A DNA stretch of 64,000 nucleotides from Candidatus Delongbacteria bacterium (GCA_041675285.1 JBAYTZ010000013.1:42631-106630), one strand, 5' to 3'; shown: positions 41,568 to 51,665, counted from the first letter of the stretch. The notes: a model not told the origin generated them from the sequence alone. Program-made: numbers and translations.

Positions 41568-44500
41568 TCAGTAGACCACGCGCACCGTGTAGAACTTGCG
41601 CGCGCCGGACTGCGGCAGCTGCAGCGCGGGTGAACTGGTCTCACCCACCAGGACCGGGATGCCGTCGTAGGCGCCCGTGCTCTCGTAGACCCGATAGGCC
41701 AGCGCGCCGGGAACCGCGCTCCAGCCCAGGAAGACCTGGTTGCTGGCCGCGCTGATGCTCAGGTCGCCGACGGTGGCCAGCTCGCCCTGGGGCAGCACGG
41801 CCGTGAGACGGAAGTCGTCCACGTACCAGCCCTCGCGCGAGGTGCCGGTGTCGCTGCCGAAGAGCCAGCGCAGCTGCACGCTGGTGGTGCCGTCGGGAAT
41901 GGCCAGGGTGATGGGAACCCAGCCGCTGCCGTTGCCGCTGAACAGCATGCGCGGGAAGCCCAGCCAGGCGCGCAGGGCCGCCGTGGCCGTGGTCCAGCGC
42001 AGATTGTGGGTCAACACAGGGCTGGTCGCGGCATCCGTCCAGTCGCCGCCGTTCAGGCGCCACTGGATCAGGCCGCCGTCGTAGCACGAATCCGGGTAGC
42101 TGCCGGAGGTCTCGCCCCGCACCCAGCTCTGCAGCGAGGCGCGGATCTGGCCGCAGTCGGCGGGCAGCGTGATGACGGGCGAAGTGAGCATGCCGCCGGC
42201 GCTGTTGGCGTAGTCCAGCGTGTCGGTGCCGCCGAACTTCCAGCTCTGGCTGCCTTCGTAGGCCCGGGCGCTCTCCAGGTGCCACTGGTCCGTGAGGCCG
42301 CCGCCGCCCTCGTGCGTGAAGGTGCTGGCGCCGTTGAAGCCCTCGGCGAAGATCAGCGTGTGCACGGAGTAGGTGAACAGCGCGCTGGTGCCGCTGTTGG
42401 CGAACTCCGAGGCGTCCACGGCGCTGATGGTGAATTCGACGTCGGCGCCGTTCGGCTGTCCCGGAATCTGCGCCGTCCAGACGTTGACGGACTGGGTCAT
42501 GGGCAGGGTGTTCCACACGCCCTCCGCCAGCCGCCAGTTCAGCGTGGCCGAGGCGACGCCGCTGTAGTCGGTGATGGTGGCCTGGACCGTGACGACCTCG
42601 CCGGCGAAGACCGTGCCCACGGGCGTCACCAGCAGGCTGGGCGGATTGGTGTCCTCCACGGGTCCGGACGGGGTGCTGAAGTAGATCGCGCGCCCGGCGA
42701 CCAGCGTGCTCGTGCTGGCCGGCTGCTGGGTCCAGTGCCGGATGGTCATGCCCCGCGTGCTGGTCTCGTCCTTGAACCCCACAGTGCAGTAGGGGAAGTC
42801 CGTCGAGGCGTTCTGGGTGTCGTTGAAAACGGCGTATTGGAATTTGAAGGGTCCGTCACCGGTCTGGGTCGGATAGTGGAGCGGATCGTAGAGCACCAAC
42901 TGGAAGGTGTTTGGTCCGCCGCTGGAGTTGGCAGTCAGGTTGTACCAGCTGATCACGAAAGCGTGGGCCGCCGCGTCGTACCAGGTCCAGACGCCGCGGG
43001 TCGTGCCCGTGGTCAGGTGGTCGTCCCACATGGGGGCGATCATGGCGTCCGGCCCCATGGAGGAGGGCAGCACGTGGTTGCGGAAGTCCCACTCTCCGAA
43101 ACCGCCTTCGTCGAAACTGAGGAAGCCGTTGGAGCAGATCGCCGCCCTCGTGTAGGTCTGGCCGTAGTAGGTGAAGGCGAAGGGCAGGTTCACCCAGCGG
43201 CCAGCATCCTGCTCGTTGCCGTCGTCGTTGAGCAGGACCTCGCTGCCCGGGCCGCCCTCGGGCGTGCTGATGGCGTACCAGGCGTAATCCGCGGCCAGGG
43301 GCGAGTTGTCGCCGTTCTCGTAGGCCCAGTAGCCGTAGGCGTCGGGACCCGTGGGATCCGTGGCGCTCAGCGCGCCGCCCACCGTCACCACGATGTAGAA
43401 GCTGCCTTCCAGGCTGCCGTGGTGGCTGCTCCAGTCCACGCGCACGGGCACGGGCTGGCCCCGGTTGACCGAGGCCAGCGCGCCCATGGTCACGTCCACG
43501 TTGGTGCTGGCGCCCACGGCCAGATCGCCCACGACCAGCGGCGCGCCCGGGGTGGTCAGCATGTCCTCCACCTGGGGCGTGAAAGTGAGTTCCAGCTCCG
43601 TGCCGGCCAGCGTGCCCAGATTGCGCAGGCTCATTCGCACCGTGGCGCTGGAGCCGGGCTCCAGCGAGCCGGCGGGATAGCTGGGCACACCCGGCACCAG
43701 GTCCGGGGCGATGACCGGCAAGCGGGCCAGCAGGGGGAAGCTCCCCTGGCTGCTGCCCACCTGCAGCAGGACGGGCACCAGCGTGCCGCTGGGCAGGCCC
43801 AGGGCGGGAGCCACCTGCAGGCCCGTGAAGGTATGGCTGGCGCCCGCGGCCAGACTGGCCAGGGTCAGGCCCGGATTGATCAGCGCGCCGTACTGGACGT
43901 CCAGCGTGGCGCCGATGTTCAGGTTGGTCAGGGCCGCGCTGCCCTGGTTGGAGATGGTCAGGGAGGCCGCCTGGGCCGTGGCGTTGGGCAGCAGGCCCGC
44001 GCCGACGTTCACGCCGGCCAGCGCCGGATTGGCCGTGCCTGTGCTCACGGTCACGGTGTTCAGCAGCGGCACGTGGCGCCGATGCGAGGCCGTCACGTGC
44101 AGGGTCCCCGGCTGCAGGCCCGTGAAGGCCAGGGTGACCTGGCCGTTCTCGTCCGTCAGGCCGCGGCTCTGGATGTCCGTGGCCAGGTCCTGCCAGGCGC
44201 AGACCACCACGCCCGCCACCGGCTGGCCGCCCGAGGTCAGGGTCAGCGTCAGGTGGTTGGCCCCCGTGGTCAGGGTGGCCGGCACGGTGGCGCTCAGCGG
44301 GGCCAGCGCGCCCGCCCACTGGACGGTACCCGGGTCGCCCATCAGGTTGCCCCAGTAGGCGAAGTTGGCCGCGTTGCCCTGCTCGCTGGGCGGCAGGGTG
44401 CGGTAGAGCTCATACTTGCCCTGCAGCAGGCAGGCGCCCACTTCCGGCGCGTCGTACTCCAGCAGGCCGCCGTAGTAGCCGCCCACGACCACGTTGTTGT

Positions 44501-45998
44501 AGCGCGTGTGGGTGCTGAGCGTGGCGAAGCCCATGGCGGCCACGGCGCCGCCCGGCGTGCCGGCGTTTCCGGCCAGCAGGAAGGCCTCGGTGAAGTCGTC
44601 GCCGGAGTTGAAGTCCCCCGTGCCGCAGGTGAAGATGGTGGCCACCGGCGTGCGCGGACCCTGGGTCATGGCCATCACTTGGTTGATGTCGAGGCCTTCC
44701 ATGCCCACCCAGCCGCGGTAGCTGTAGAAGCTGAGCCCTTCCTGGAACCAGTCCGTCACGTGGGCGGAGCCGCTGCAGAAGGCCGTGTCGATGGCCGTGT
44801 AGCCCCGGCGCTCCACCAGTTCCGCGCCGATGTTCCGGCTGAGGATCTTCATGGAGAGGCCACAGACGCTGGAGCCCACGGTGAGCCCCGCCCGGCGCAG
44901 CCAGCTGTCGTTCTCCACGTAGGGCGTGGATTCGTACTGGAGGATCTTGGCGCAGATGGTGTTGAGCTGGGTGGCGTTGCCCGCGGACAGGCGGCCCACC
45001 GCCACGTCGCCCAGGATGTCCCCGCCCTCGATCATGGCGTAGAAATGGTCGTAAGTGCCGCCGTCGGTGGGCAGGGCGTAGTCGCCGTCCACGTCACCCA
45101 CCAGCAGCACGAAGGCCGCGGGATCGGCGCTCTGGTACTCCGTGGTGATCCGCGCGCGGATGGCCGTCGTGGTGAAGGAGATCTCCGAATCCGTGACCAC
45201 CACCACCGGGTGGCCCTTCTTGCGCTTCCAGTCCAGCAGGGCCACCAGGCCGGGATTGGTCGCGCCGGCGCTCTTGACGAAGACCACGTACTTGCCCGGC
45301 AGGGGGCCGCGGTCGAAGAGCAGGTCGCGCAATGCCCCGTCCCCGCTGACGGTGCGCACCACCTGGCTCTCCAGCATCCGGTCCAGCGACGTGTCACGCG
45401 CGGGCAGCTCGTAGGTCCGCGCGTTGCGCGGATCCTCGCCGGCGAAGGAGAGCTCGAAGACCATGCGCGACCAGACCCGGGCCTCGCCCGTGACGGGATT
45501 CACCTGCACGGGGAAGAAGCTGGCCTTGGCCACGCGCCGGTTGCGCATCAGGGCCGGCTCGCCCAGCTCCCAGGTCTGGGCGGGCCAGAACTGGTCGGTG
45601 CTGTAGAGAAGTTCGTCCCGCACCCAGGGTAGCGGCAGCTCGGCCTCGGTGGCCAGACGCTCCTGGCAGGGCACCACGTCCAGGCCGGGCAGGATCTCCC
45701 AGTCCCCTTCCACCAGCCGCAGCTGGACGCCGGAGCGGTCCGGCAACTCGAACAGCTCCTGCACCGAGGGCAGGTCCGGCGCCCCGGGCTGGCCGATCCA
45801 GCCGGCGCCGTCCAGGGCGACCTCGAAGCCCGCGCCCGTCGCCACCGGAGCGAATTCCGGCGCGTCGAAGCGCAGCTCCACCAACCGGGCGCCCGCGTCG
45901 CCCGCCGTGGCGCGCACATCCACCACAGGCGCGGCCTGGGCGGCTGTTCCCAGCGCCAGGACCAGCAGTCCGGCGCGTGTCCAGCGATCCATCATCAT
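41568..45998 (-). CDS. Giant gingipain-like (C25) secreted protein, downstream paralogue
   Basis: The 1476-residue protein has a signal peptide (DRWTRAGLLVLALGTAAQA), a gingipain propeptide-like region (25-225), a C25-type peptidase domain (about 230-580), Ig/CARDB-like domains, a nidogen-like YGYWAYENGDNSP...WTQQP domain, a jellyroll-type region and a final FN3 domain ending FYTVRVVY. The catalytic Cys is in ATIFTCGTGDF, but the usual YxGHG reads YRGWVGM, so the catalytic His is replaced by Trp. I chose the ATG at 45998 behind AAGGAG; an ATG at 46028 overlaps the upstream gene. No PNPFN tail is present. It is a tandem paralogue of the gene upstream. Confidence 0.85.
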   Translation of the reverse strand: MMMDRWTRAGLLVLALGTAAQAAPVVDVRATAGDAGARLVELRFDAPEFAPVATGAGFEVALDGAGWIGQPGAPDLPSVQELFELPDRSGVQLRLVEGDWEILPGLDVVPCQERLATEAELPLPWVRDELLYSTDQFWPAQTWELGEPALMRNRRVAKASFFPVQVNPVTGEARVWSRMVFELSFAGEDPRNARTYELPARDTSLDRMLESQVVRTVSGDGALRDLLFDRGPLPGKYVVFVKSAGATNPGLVALLDWKRKKGHPVVVVTDSEISFTTTAIRARITTEYQSADPAAFVLLVGDVDGDYALPTDGGTYDHFYAMIEGGDILGDVAVGRLSAGNATQLNTICAKILQYESTPYVENDSWLRRAGLTVGSSVCGLSMKILSRNIGAELVERRGYTAIDTAFCSGSAHVTDWFQEGLSFYSYRGWVGMEGLDINQVMAMTQGPRTPVATIFTCGTGDFNSGDDFTEAFLLAGNAGTPGGAVAAMGFATLSTHTRYNNVVVGGYYGGLLEYDAPEVGACLLQGKYELYRTLPPSEQGNAANFAYWGNLMGDPGTVQWAGALAPLSATVPATLTTGANHLTLTLTSGGQPVAGVVVCAWQDLATDIQSRGLTDENGQVTLAFTGLQPGTLHVTASHRRHVPLLNTVTVSTGTANPALAGVNVGAGLLPNATAQAASLTISNQGSAALTNLNIGATLDVQYGALINPGLTLASLAAGASHTFTGLQVAPALGLPSGTLVPVLLQVGSSQGSFPLLARLPVIAPDLVPGVPSYPAGSLEPGSSATVRMSLRNLGTLAGTELELTFTPQVEDMLTTPGAPLVVGDLAVGASTNVDVTMGALASVNRGQPVPVRVDWSSHHGSLEGSFYIVVTVGGALSATDPTGPDAYGYWAYENGDNSPLAADYAWYAISTPEGGPGSEVLLNDDGNEQDAGRWVNLPFAFTYYGQTYTRAAICSNGFLSFDEGGFGEWDFRNHVLPSSMGPDAMIAPMWDDHLTTGTTRGVWTWYDAAAHAFVISWYNLTANSSGGPNTFQLVLYDPLHYPTQTGDGPFKFQYAVFNDTQNASTDFPYCTVGFKDETSTRGMTIRHWTQQPASTSTLVAGRAIYFSTPSGPVEDTNPPSLLVTPVGTVFAGEVVTVQATITDYSGVASATLNWRLAEGVWNTLPMTQSVNVWTAQIPGQPNGADVEFTISAVDASEFANSGTSALFTYSVHTLIFAEGFNGASTFTHEGGGGLTDQWHLESARAYEGSQSWKFGGTDTLDYANSAGGMLTSPVITLPADCGQIRASLQSWVRGETSGSYPDSCYDGGLIQWRLNGGDWTDAATSPVLTHNLRWTTATAALRAWLGFPRMLFSGNGSGWVPITLAIPDGTTSVQLRWLFGSDTGTSREGWYVDDFRLTAVLPQGELATVGDLSISAASNQVFLGWSAVPGALAYRVYESTGAYDGIPVLVGETSSPALQLPQSGARKFYTVRVVY

Positions 45999-46024
45999 CC
46001 AGGTACTCCTTGGCTCGGTGTGCA

Positions 46025-49000
46025 TCATTTCACTTGCGGGGCATGCCGCTCGAGCACCGTCACGGGCAGCCAGCCCGCGCGGGCGGCGGCCAGGGCGGCG
46101 CCCTGGTAGTTGTTCGTGCCACGCACATCGAAGGAGCGCATGGCGCTGGTAATGGGCAGCGTGACGCTGGTGCTCGTCACGGTGGCGTCCACCGTGTCAC
46201 GCGGCCCGTAGGCGTCGCCGCCGTACACGCGGTAACTGGACGAGCCGTTGGCCGTCCAGCTGAGTTGCACGTTGCTGCCGCTGCTGGCGATCTGCAATCC
46301 GCTCACCGGCGTCAGGGGCATCTGGCCGGTGGTGAGCAGCAGGGCCTGCCCGCTGACCACGGGGGCGGCGTTGGCGGCCAAGGTGCCGTTGTTCAGGTAG
46401 GTGATGCCCACGGTGCGCGTGCTGTTCTGGTGGCCCACCGTGCAGCTGGAGGCGTCCGTCACCTGCAGGTACTGCGCCAGGACCGGCGTGTCACCGGTGA
46501 CGGTGGGGTACACGCTGGTGTTGAGGAAGACCAGTTGGAAGGTCTGCAGGTTGTTGGTGCCGTAGCGCGGCACGCCGATCCACGAGACCACGAAGCGGTC
46601 GCCCGCGACGCTGGCCGCCGCCCGCACCTCGCCCGCGCTGCCGGGGTGGAGGTCGTCCCAGAAGGCGCAGAGCATGTTGGCCTCGTCCTGGCCCACGGCC
46701 AGGGCGGTGTTGGAGTACGAGGCTCCCCCGGTGCTGCCCAGCGCGACCCAGCCGTTGGAGCAGACGGTCAGCGTGGTGAAGCTCGTGCCGTAGTAGGTGA
46801 CGGGGAAGGGCAGGCCGATGGTCTGTGAGACGTCGTCGGAGTCCACCAGCGGGGTGCCCTGGCCGGCGATGTCCATCCACACGAAGTCGGGGCCTTCCCC
46901 GGCATCCATGCTGTCATACCAGCGGTAGCCGCCGGCGTCCGGACCGGTGGGGGGATTGCCGTCGACGATCGTGTAGCTCAAGTGTCCGCTGTCCGCCGAG
47001 TTGGGCGCCGCCGCGCTGTCCGTGGCCCGGACGTAGTACTCCACGCTGCTGCCCAGGTTGTAGGCCGGCAGGACGCCGACCCAGCTCTCGCCGTTGGTGT
47101 GCAGCATGGCGCTGCTCTGCCAGGCTCCGGCCCCCACGCGGTGGAGGAGCAGGGCGGAGCTGATCGCCGTCACGTCGCTGATCGTGCAGTTGACGGACGG
47201 GGTCTCGCCGGGCTGCACGAAGGTCAGCGGGACGACCGCGATCACCGGCGGGGCCGCGTCCACCTGCACGGTGTAGGACGTGGTCGCCGTCGTGGTGACG
47301 TTGTGGTTGTCGGACGCATCCGTGGCGTCGATCTGGAACTCAACCTGCGTGCCCGCGCTCTGGCCCGGGATGGTCCCCGTGTACCAGGTGCCGTCGTAGG
47401 CCATGGCCAGCGGGGTCCAGGCGCCGGCGTTGATGCGGTAGCGCAGCGTGACACTGGCCAGCCCGCTCATGTCCGAGGCCTGGGCCTGGACCGTGACGGG
47501 GGACGGCGCGTAGATCGTGCCCACGGGCGTGACCATCACCGTCGGGGGGATGACGTCCACGAAATCACCGGACAGGGTGCTGATGTAAATGGCCCGACCC
47601 GCCGCGACGGCCGTGGTGGTGGTGGGCTGCTGGGTCCAGTGGCGCAGGGTCAGGCCCATCGTGCTCGTGTGGTCCTTGAACCCGATGGAGCAGTAGGGGA
47701 AGTCCGTCCCGGCGGTCTGGGTGTCGTTGAAGGTCTGGTACTGGAACTTGAAGGGACCGTCCCCCGTGCTGGTCGGATAGTAGGCCGGATCGTAGAGCAC
47801 GAGCTGGAAGGAGTTGGGTCCGCCGCTGGAGTTGGCGCTCAGGTTGTACCAGCTGATCACGAAGGCGTGGGCCGTGCCGTCGAACCAGGTCCACGCGCCG
47901 CGCGTGCTGCCGGTGGTGAGGTGGTCGTCCCACATGGGGGCGATCATGGCGTCCGGTCCCATGCTGGTGGGGAAGGTGTGGTTGCGGAAGTCAAATTCCC
48001 CGAACCCCGCCTCGTCGAAGCTGATGAAGCCGTTGGAACACACCATGGCCTGCGAGTAGGAGCGCCCGTAGTAGTTGAAGGTGAAGGGCAGGTTGACCCA
48101 GGCGCCGTCGTCCTGCTCGTTGCCGTCGTCCGTCAGGGACACTTCGGTCCCGGACCCGCCCTCCGGCGCGCTGATGGCGTACCAGCTGTAGACCGGGGCG
48201 TACCCGGAGGCGTCGCCGTTCTCATAGGCCCAATAGCCGTAGGCGTCGGGGCCGGTGGGATCGGTGGCAGACAGGGCCGCGCCCACGGTGAAGAGGAAGG
48301 TGTAGGAGCCGCTGATGCTGCCGCCCTGGCTGGTCCAGGCCACGGTCAGGGGGACGGGTTGGCCCCGATTGGCGCCGCCGGCCACCGTGAGGTTGAGCAC
48401 CGCCGAGCCGGTGCCCCCCGCCGCGATGGTTCCCGCGGAGATGGCCCCGCTGTTGACCGTCAGCACGTCCGGCAGGGTGGAGGTCACCGTGAGGGAGATG
48501 CCCGTTCCGGACACGGCGCCCGTGTTGCGGATGCCCAGCGTGACGTTGCCGGTCTGTCCGGGGCTGAGCGTGCCGGTGACCGAGTTGGGCGTCAGCTCCG
48601 GACCCGCCAGCGGCACCAGGGCCTGGAGGGAATACGTGCCCTGGGTGCTGGCCACGGACAGGCCCAAGGGCAGGACCGCGTCGTCTCCCAGGCTGCCCAG
48701 CGGGCTGATGGTCAGGCCGTTGAAGGTGTGCGAGGCGCCGGCCGCCAAGCTGGCCACGCTCAGCGTGGGCGTGTTGATGCTGCCATAGGCCGGCGGCAGG
48801 CTGGGGGTCAGCACCAGGTTCGTCATCGTGGCGCTGCCGCGATTCTGCAGCGTGAGACTCACCGCCTGGGCTCCGCCACCCGGCAGCAGGCCGATGCCCG
48901 CCCCCACCGAGGCCACCGTGGGCGCGGCCGTCGCGGCACCCACGGTCACCGTCTGCAGCAGGGGCTGATGGCGGTGCTCCGTCGTCGTCACGTACACGGT

Positions 49001-50896
49001 CCCGGCCTGCAGGCCGCTGAAGTTCAGCGTCACCTGCCCGGCGGCGTTGGTCAGGCCCTTCACCTGGATGTCCGTGGCCAGGTCCTGCCACAGGCAGACC
49101 GCCGCGTCCGCCACCGGCTGGCCGCCGCTCGTCACCGTCAGGGTCAGGTAGTTGGCCCCCAGGCCCAGGGTGGAGGGGGTGTTCACGGCCAAGGCGGCCG
49201 GAGTGCCGGCCCATTGCTCCGTGCCCGGGTCGCCCATCAGGTTGCCCCAGTTGGCGAAGTTCGCCGCCTGGTACTGCTCGCTGGGGGGCAGCGTGGCGTA
49301 GAGTTCGTACTTGCCCTGCAGCAGGCAGGCGCCCACGCTGGGCAGGTCATGCTCCAACAATCCCGAGTAGTAGCCGCCCACGACCACGTTGTTGTAGCGC
49401 GTGTGGGTGCTGGAGGTGGCGAATCCCATGCAGGCCACGGCGCCGCCCGGGTTGGAGGGGTCGCCCGCCATCAGGAAGGACTCGGTGAAGTCGTCCCCGC
49501 TGTTGAAATCGCCCGTGGAGCAGGTGAAGATGGTGGCCACCGGGGTGCGCGGGCCCTGGGCCAGCGCCATGATGGTGGCGTTGGACAACCCGTCCATGCC
49601 GATGTAGCCGCGGTAGTTGTAGAAGGAGATGCCGCTGCTGAACCAGCTGGGCAATTGGCTGGCGTCCACGCAGAAGTTGGTGTCGATGTCGTTGTAGCCC
49701 CGCCGTTCCACCATCTCGGCCGCGATGCTGCGGCTGAGATGCTTCATGGACAGGTAGCACGCGCTGCTACCCACGTGGAGGACGGCGTGGTTGAACCAGC
49801 CGGTGCTGGCGACGTAGGGCGCGGACTCGTACTGCAGGATCTTGTTGCAGACCGTGGCCAACTGGGTGGCGTTGTCCACCGACAAGCGGCCCACGGCCAC
49901 GTCGCCCAGGATGTCCGTGCCGTCCACCGTGGCGTAGAAGTGGTCGTAGGCGGTGCCGTCCGTGGGGATGGCGAAGGTTCCGTCCACGTCGCCCACCAGC
50001 AGGACGAAGTCCACCGGGTTGGCGCCGGTGTATTCGGCGATGATCCGGTTGCGGATGTTGCCCGTGGTGAAACTGAGGTCGTTCTGGCTGACCAGGACCA
50101 CCCGGTGGCCCTTCTTGCGCTTCCAGTTCATCAGGTCCACGAAGGCCGGGTTGGCCTGGGCCGTGGTGTTGGCGAAAACCAGGTAGTTCCCGGGCAGCCG
50201 GCCCGTGTCGAACCAGCCCGTCTCCAGGGGGGCCGCATCCGGGGAATCGACGGTGGTGATCTGCTGACGAACGGCGCGATCCAGCGGCGAGTCCTGGCTG
50301 GCGAGCTGGAAGGTCCGCGCGTTGAGCGGGTTCCTTCCATCGAAGCGCACGTCGAACACCATCCGCTGCCAGACCTTGGCCGTCCCGGTGACGGGGTTGA
50401 CCTGAACAGGTTGGAAGGAGGCGGTCACCACGCGATGGTTGCGCAGCAGGGCCGGCGTGCCCAGTTCGTAGGGCTGACCCGGCCAGAAGGCATTGGTGGC
50501 GTAGAGGGCTACGTCCTCCACCCAGGCCAGCGGCAGCTCGGCATCCGTGTGCAGGCGCTCCTGGCAGGGCAGGACGTGGATGTCCGGCACGAGTTCGAAA
50601 TCGCCGTCCACCAGGGTCAACTGCACGCCCGAGAAATCGGGAATCTCCAGCAGGCGCTGGACGCTGGGAAGATCCGGCGCGCCGGAACGGCCGATCCAAC
50701 CCGCGCCGTCAAGCAGGACCTCGTGCCCGCTGACGCCGCCCTGGTCGCTCTCCACGAACTGGGGAGCGTCGAAGGTGATCTCCAACTGCCAGGTCTGCCC
50801 GTTCCCAACGGGCTGCAGCGAGAGGGACGGGGCTGCGGACAGGCCTCCGGCCATCAGCAAAGCCAGAACCAGGGCGTGGGGGGTTCGCCACGACAT
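46025..50896 (-). CDS. Giant gingipain-like (C25) secreted protein, upstream paralogue
   Basis: The 1623-residue protein has a signal peptide (TPHALVLALLMAGGLSA), propeptide-like region (22-225), C25-type domain (about 230-580), CARDB/Ig-like domains, two nidogen-like beta domains (about 870-1080 and 1300-1510), two Ig-like domains between them and a C-terminal FN3 domain. Peptidase core motifs include LLVGDVDGTFAIPT, YDHFYATVDGTDILGDVAVGRLS and ATIFTCSTGDF (Cys459); the His position reads YRGYIGM (Tyr431). Much of the N-terminal 600 residues is near-identical in pattern to the downstream gene. A good promoter lies about 90 bases upstream. Whether it is an active protease is doubtful. Confidence 0.87.
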   Translation of the reverse strand: MSWRTPHALVLALLMAGGLSAAPSLSLQPVGNGQTWQLEITFDAPQFVESDQGGVSGHEVLLDGAGWIGRSGAPDLPSVQRLLEIPDFSGVQLTLVDGDFELVPDIHVLPCQERLHTDAELPLAWVEDVALYATNAFWPGQPYELGTPALLRNHRVVTASFQPVQVNPVTGTAKVWQRMVFDVRFDGRNPLNARTFQLASQDSPLDRAVRQQITTVDSPDAAPLETGWFDTGRLPGNYLVFANTTAQANPAFVDLMNWKRKKGHRVVLVSQNDLSFTTGNIRNRIIAEYTGANPVDFVLLVGDVDGTFAIPTDGTAYDHFYATVDGTDILGDVAVGRLSVDNATQLATVCNKILQYESAPYVASTGWFNHAVLHVGSSACYLSMKHLSRSIAAEMVERRGYNDIDTNFCVDASQLPSWFSSGISFYNYRGYIGMDGLSNATIMALAQGPRTPVATIFTCSTGDFNSGDDFTESFLMAGDPSNPGGAVACMGFATSSTHTRYNNVVVGGYYSGLLEHDLPSVGACLLQGKYELYATLPPSEQYQAANFANWGNLMGDPGTEQWAGTPAALAVNTPSTLGLGANYLTLTVTSGGQPVADAAVCLWQDLATDIQVKGLTNAAGQVTLNFSGLQAGTVYVTTTEHRHQPLLQTVTVGAATAAPTVASVGAGIGLLPGGGAQAVSLTLQNRGSATMTNLVLTPSLPPAYGSINTPTLSVASLAAGASHTFNGLTISPLGSLGDDAVLPLGLSVASTQGTYSLQALVPLAGPELTPNSVTGTLSPGQTGNVTLGIRNTGAVSGTGISLTVTSTLPDVLTVNSGAISAGTIAAGGTGSAVLNLTVAGGANRGQPVPLTVAWTSQGGSISGSYTFLFTVGAALSATDPTGPDAYGYWAYENGDASGYAPVYSWYAISAPEGGSGTEVSLTDDGNEQDDGAWVNLPFTFNYYGRSYSQAMVCSNGFISFDEAGFGEFDFRNHTFPTSMGPDAMIAPMWDDHLTTGSTRGAWTWFDGTAHAFVISWYNLSANSSGGPNSFQLVLYDPAYYPTSTGDGPFKFQYQTFNDTQTAGTDFPYCSIGFKDHTSTMGLTLRHWTQQPTTTTAVAAGRAIYISTLSGDFVDVIPPTVMVTPVGTIYAPSPVTVQAQASDMSGLASVTLRYRINAGAWTPLAMAYDGTWYTGTIPGQSAGTQVEFQIDATDASDNHNVTTTATTSYTVQVDAAPPVIAVVPLTFVQPGETPSVNCTISDVTAISSALLLHRVGAGAWQSSAMLHTNGESWVGVLPAYNLGSSVEYYVRATDSAAAPNSADSGHLSYTIVDGNPPTGPDAGGYRWYDSMDAGEGPDFVWMDIAGQGTPLVDSDDVSQTIGLPFPVTYYGTSFTTLTVCSNGWVALGSTGGASYSNTALAVGQDEANMLCAFWDDLHPGSAGEVRAAASVAGDRFVVSWIGVPRYGTNNLQTFQLVFLNTSVYPTVTGDTPVLAQYLQVTDASSCTVGHQNSTRTVGITYLNNGTLAANAAPVVSGQALLLTTGQMPLTPVSGLQIASSGSNVQLSWTANGSSSYRVYGGDAYGPRDTVDATVTSTSVTLPITSAMRSFDVRGTNNYQGAALAAARAGWLPVTVLERHAPQVK

Positions 50897-50992
50897 GTGC
50901 TACCTCATGTGCATAGACGCGGACCGGCTCCGTTCCGGTGGAACCTGTCGCGTAGTGTGAGAAAACGTGTGAAGTCGGTTGGGCTTCGGAAG

Positions 50993-51021
50993 AGTATAGC
51001 GCGGTCGCTCCCGAGGTTCAA
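50993..51021 (-). promoter_or_regulatory. Sigma-70 promoter of the C25 gene pair
   Basis: Read on the minus strand, TTGAAC (51021-51016) and TATACT (50998-50993) are separated by 17 bases, a near-consensus pair. Transcription would start near 50986, leaving an untranslated leader of about 90 bases before the ATG at 50896. The leader shows no structure I recognise. Confidence 0.65.
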
Positions 51022-51105
51022 GACAATTCCAGCTTTAAAAAAGAAAGCGGAACGGTCCAGCCGCGGGGAAATCAAACACTTGGCGGGGTGGTGGAAGGCC
51101 CGCCT

Positions 51106-51432
51106 CTACCCGCCCAGCGGCAGGGCGCGGACCTTCTCCAGGGTGGCCAGGCCGCTCGTCAACCGGGGACCCACCTGGGCCAGGAAGGCCTCCAGCCGCG
51201 GGGACTCGTCCACCAGTTCCACCACCAGCGGCAGCTTCTCCGCCAGCCGCAGCACTTTGGCCGCGTGCAGCTGGTGCCGGGTCCCGAAACCGGCCACGCC
51301 GTGCAGGACCGTGCCCCCGGCCAGCCCGGCCTCCAGGGCCAAGGCCAGCAGGGCCTCCCAGGCCGGGCGGCCGTCCAGGCGGTCGGTCTCGCTGATGTAG
51401 AGGCGCAACAGGCAGGCGTCCTGCAGTTCCAT
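51106..51432 (-). CDS. DUF190 (PII-like) protein
   Basis: The 108-residue protein reads ACLLRLYISETDRLDGRPAWEALLALALEAGLAGGTVLHGVAGFG, the DUF190 signature, followed by LVVELVDESPRLEAFLAQV. The family has a PII-like ferredoxin fold and is often encoded beside crcB, suggesting a regulatory link to fluoride export. GGGAGG lies 6 bases before the ATG at 51432. It follows crcB in the same direction, but a 219-base repeat-flanked element lies between them. Confidence 0.9.
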   Translation of the reverse strand: MELQDACLLRLYISETDRLDGRPAWEALLALALEAGLAGGTVLHGVAGFGTRHQLHAAKVLRLAEKLPLVVELVDESPRLEAFLAQVGPRLTSGLATLEKVRALPLGG

Positions 51433-51446
51433 TCCGGCCTCCCGGG

Positions 51447-51665
51447 TTAGTGGACCAATTCCCGTGATCTGTCAGATGCTGTTTGCTGATTCTGTGTGAC
51501 GAGAGATGGTGCATCGATGACGCAAACCCTTCGGGAAGCGTCCACGCCGCCCATTGCTGCGTTGCAGCCCCTTGGCGTAGCCCCGCTACGCCTGCGGGCC
51601 TGCGCCTTGCACTGGACGGAGTGTACGCATCATCATCCGACATCTCACGAGAATCGGTCCACTAG
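51447..51665. mobile_element. MITE-like element with imperfect terminal inverted repeats
   Basis: The left end TTAGTGGACCAATTCCCGTG and the complement of the right end, CTAGTGGACCGATTCTCGTG, match over about 34 bases with seven mismatches. The core holds the hairpin GGCGTAG-CCCCG-CTACGCC (51574-51592), extended by GCCC/GGGC. TA dinucleotides at both tips could be a target duplication. No transposase is encoded. The right tip supplies the crcB stop codon TAG. Confidence 0.65.

Noticed and set aside
46982..51400. Very long plus-strand frames opposite the C25 genes, the antiporter genes (9929-12289) and the CotH gene (52061-54538)
   Set aside because: They are rich in Gln, His, Gly and Arg with no domain, a typical antisense shadow of GC-rich genes, while the opposite strand encodes clear families.
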